Source of the DNA: Flaviramulus basaltis
Lineage (GTDB): Bacteria; Bacteroidota; Bacteroidia; Flavobacteriales; Flavobacteriaceae
Assembly: GCF_900114265.1 (NCBI RefSeq)
Contig: NZ_FPKV01000001.1
Span: 1,302,001 to 1,366,000, forward strand
DNA: 64,000 bases
Direction: 5' to 3'
Part shown: piece after piece, positions 63,483-64,000 of the stretch
How the letters are laid out: each line of letters begins with the position of its first letter
Position numbering within the stretch: the stretch's first letter is position 1
Program-made: the position numbers and the translations under genes
The notes under the pieces: generated by a model
Told to the model about the DNA's origin: nothing
Database searches by the model: none
Seen by the model: the letters and a program-made list of their open reading frames with translations, nothing else

Positions 63483-64000
63483 TTAAGCAGAAATAATTTC
63501 ATTATATACTTTGCTATTTTCTATAATTTGATGGATATCACTATCACCAACTTCTTTTTTCTTATCGGCAAAATCTAAAAAGTTAGTATAGATTTCATCT
63601 AATTGAAGTTTAGTTAATTCGTATCCAATATTTTTTGCTCTGTACGCTAATGCAGCTCTTCCGCTTCTTGCAGTTAAAACAATGGCAGATTCTGTTACAC
63701 CAACATCTTTAGGATCTATAATTTCGTAAGTTTCACGATTTTTAATCACACCATCTTGATGAATTCCAGAACTATGTGCAAACGCATTGGCACCTACAAT
63801 AGCCTTATTTGGTTGTGTGTAAATACCCATACTATCAGATACCAATTGGCTAATACCATAAAGCATTTCCGTTTGAATTCTAGTATCTAAATTTAAGTAA
63901 GGGTGTTGTTTTAAAATCATAACAACTTCTTCTAAAGCTGTATTTCCTGCACGTTCACCAATACCGTTTATAGTGCATTCTATTTGTCGTGCACCATTAA
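63483..64000 (-). CDS. leuA: 2-isopropylmalate synthase, C-terminal part (gene runs off window)
   Basis: The frame stays open to the window end; an internal ATG at 63920 is not the start. Visible ~171 residues include [20 protein letters not shown] in broken form, the active-site end of the TIM barrel, and [12 protein letters not shown]. The protein ends shortly after the linker (V-Y-N-E-I-I-S-A), so it lacks the C-terminal leucine-binding regulatory domain of full-length LeuA and may be insensitive to leucine. Confidence 0.93.
   Translation of the reverse strand, partial: NGARQIECTINGIGERAGNTALEEVVMILKQHPYLNLDTRIQTEMLYGISQLVSDSMGIYTQPNKAIVGANAFAHSSGIHQDGVIKNRETYEIIDPKDVGVTESAIVLTARSGRAALAYRAKNIGYELTKLQLDEIYTNFLDFADKKKEVGDSDIHQIIENSKVYNEIISA

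Overview
The window comes from an AT-rich member of the Bacteroidota, almost certainly a marine-type Flavobacteriaceae. The evidence is the gene families (DUF5686, GLPGLI proteins, carboxypeptidase-regulatory/TonB-like barrels, a PID-CTERM-like surface protein, class II IlvC, the ArgF' acyl-ornithine route, K+-type membrane pyrophosphatase), promoters of the TAnnTTTG type with a TTTG/TTG box upstream, weak Shine-Dalgarno signals, and a tRNA gene with no encoded CCA. No rRNA, CRISPR array, transposase, phage or plasmid gene was found. Both ends cut genes: a DUF5686 protein at the left and leuA at the right.

Layout. 1-9.4 kb: envelope and housekeeping genes (DUF5686 barrel, PID-CTERM-like protein, M1 peptidase), two pyrophosphatases side by side (soluble ppa and membrane hppA), and an App1-type phosphatase. 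9.4-17.7 kb: a histidine kinase/response regulator operon that also carries a deoxynucleoside kinase, divergent from two GLPGLI proteins and an outer-membrane barrel. A three-copy GTTAAC repeat with exact 10-bp period lies between the two divergent promoters. 17.7-21.3 kb: tRNA-Tyr, a PLP decarboxylase, and metK behind a SAM-II-type riboswitch. 21.3-29.3 kb: ilvD-ilvB-ilvN-ilvC-(methyltransferase)-ilvA, preceded by a textbook-like attenuator (Ile/Val-rich leader peptide, antiterminator, terminator). 29.5-31.7 kb: gapN and an azurin lipoprotein.

31.7-38.5 kb, minus strand: a complete ebo cluster in the order TMEM220-like, eboA, eboB, eboC, eboD, eboE, eboF, tightly packed. 38.7-49.9 kb: a sugar-oxidation locus with two arms. 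The minus arm has a GMC oxidoreductase, gluconate-2-dehydrogenase subunit-3-like protein, DUF1080 protein and Tat-exported Gfo/Idh protein. The plus arm has an AraC regulator, two TIM-barrel isomerases, an MFS transporter, a second Gfo/Idh protein and a second DUF1080 protein. It reads as a periplasmic 3-keto-glycoside pathway. A 21-bp element (TGTTTAA-N7-CAGTGAA) occurs once at the regulator and once before the plus-arm operon.

50-61.3 kb: one long arginine/proline operon, GNAT-argG-argC-proC-argD-proA-proB-argF'-argB-argE-like-argH. It encodes all steps from glutamate to arginine by N-acylated intermediates with carbamoylation at the acyl-ornithine stage, plus all proline steps. Its leader region holds two separate Arg-rich mini reading frames. 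61.4-64 kb: an exported esterase-fold protein, then leuA (partial) and leuB on the minus strand.

The most notable material is regulatory and modular: the ilv attenuator, the twin arginine leader frames, the metK riboswitch with a possible competing pairing, the GTTAAC operator, the full ebo cluster and the 3-keto-sugar locus.
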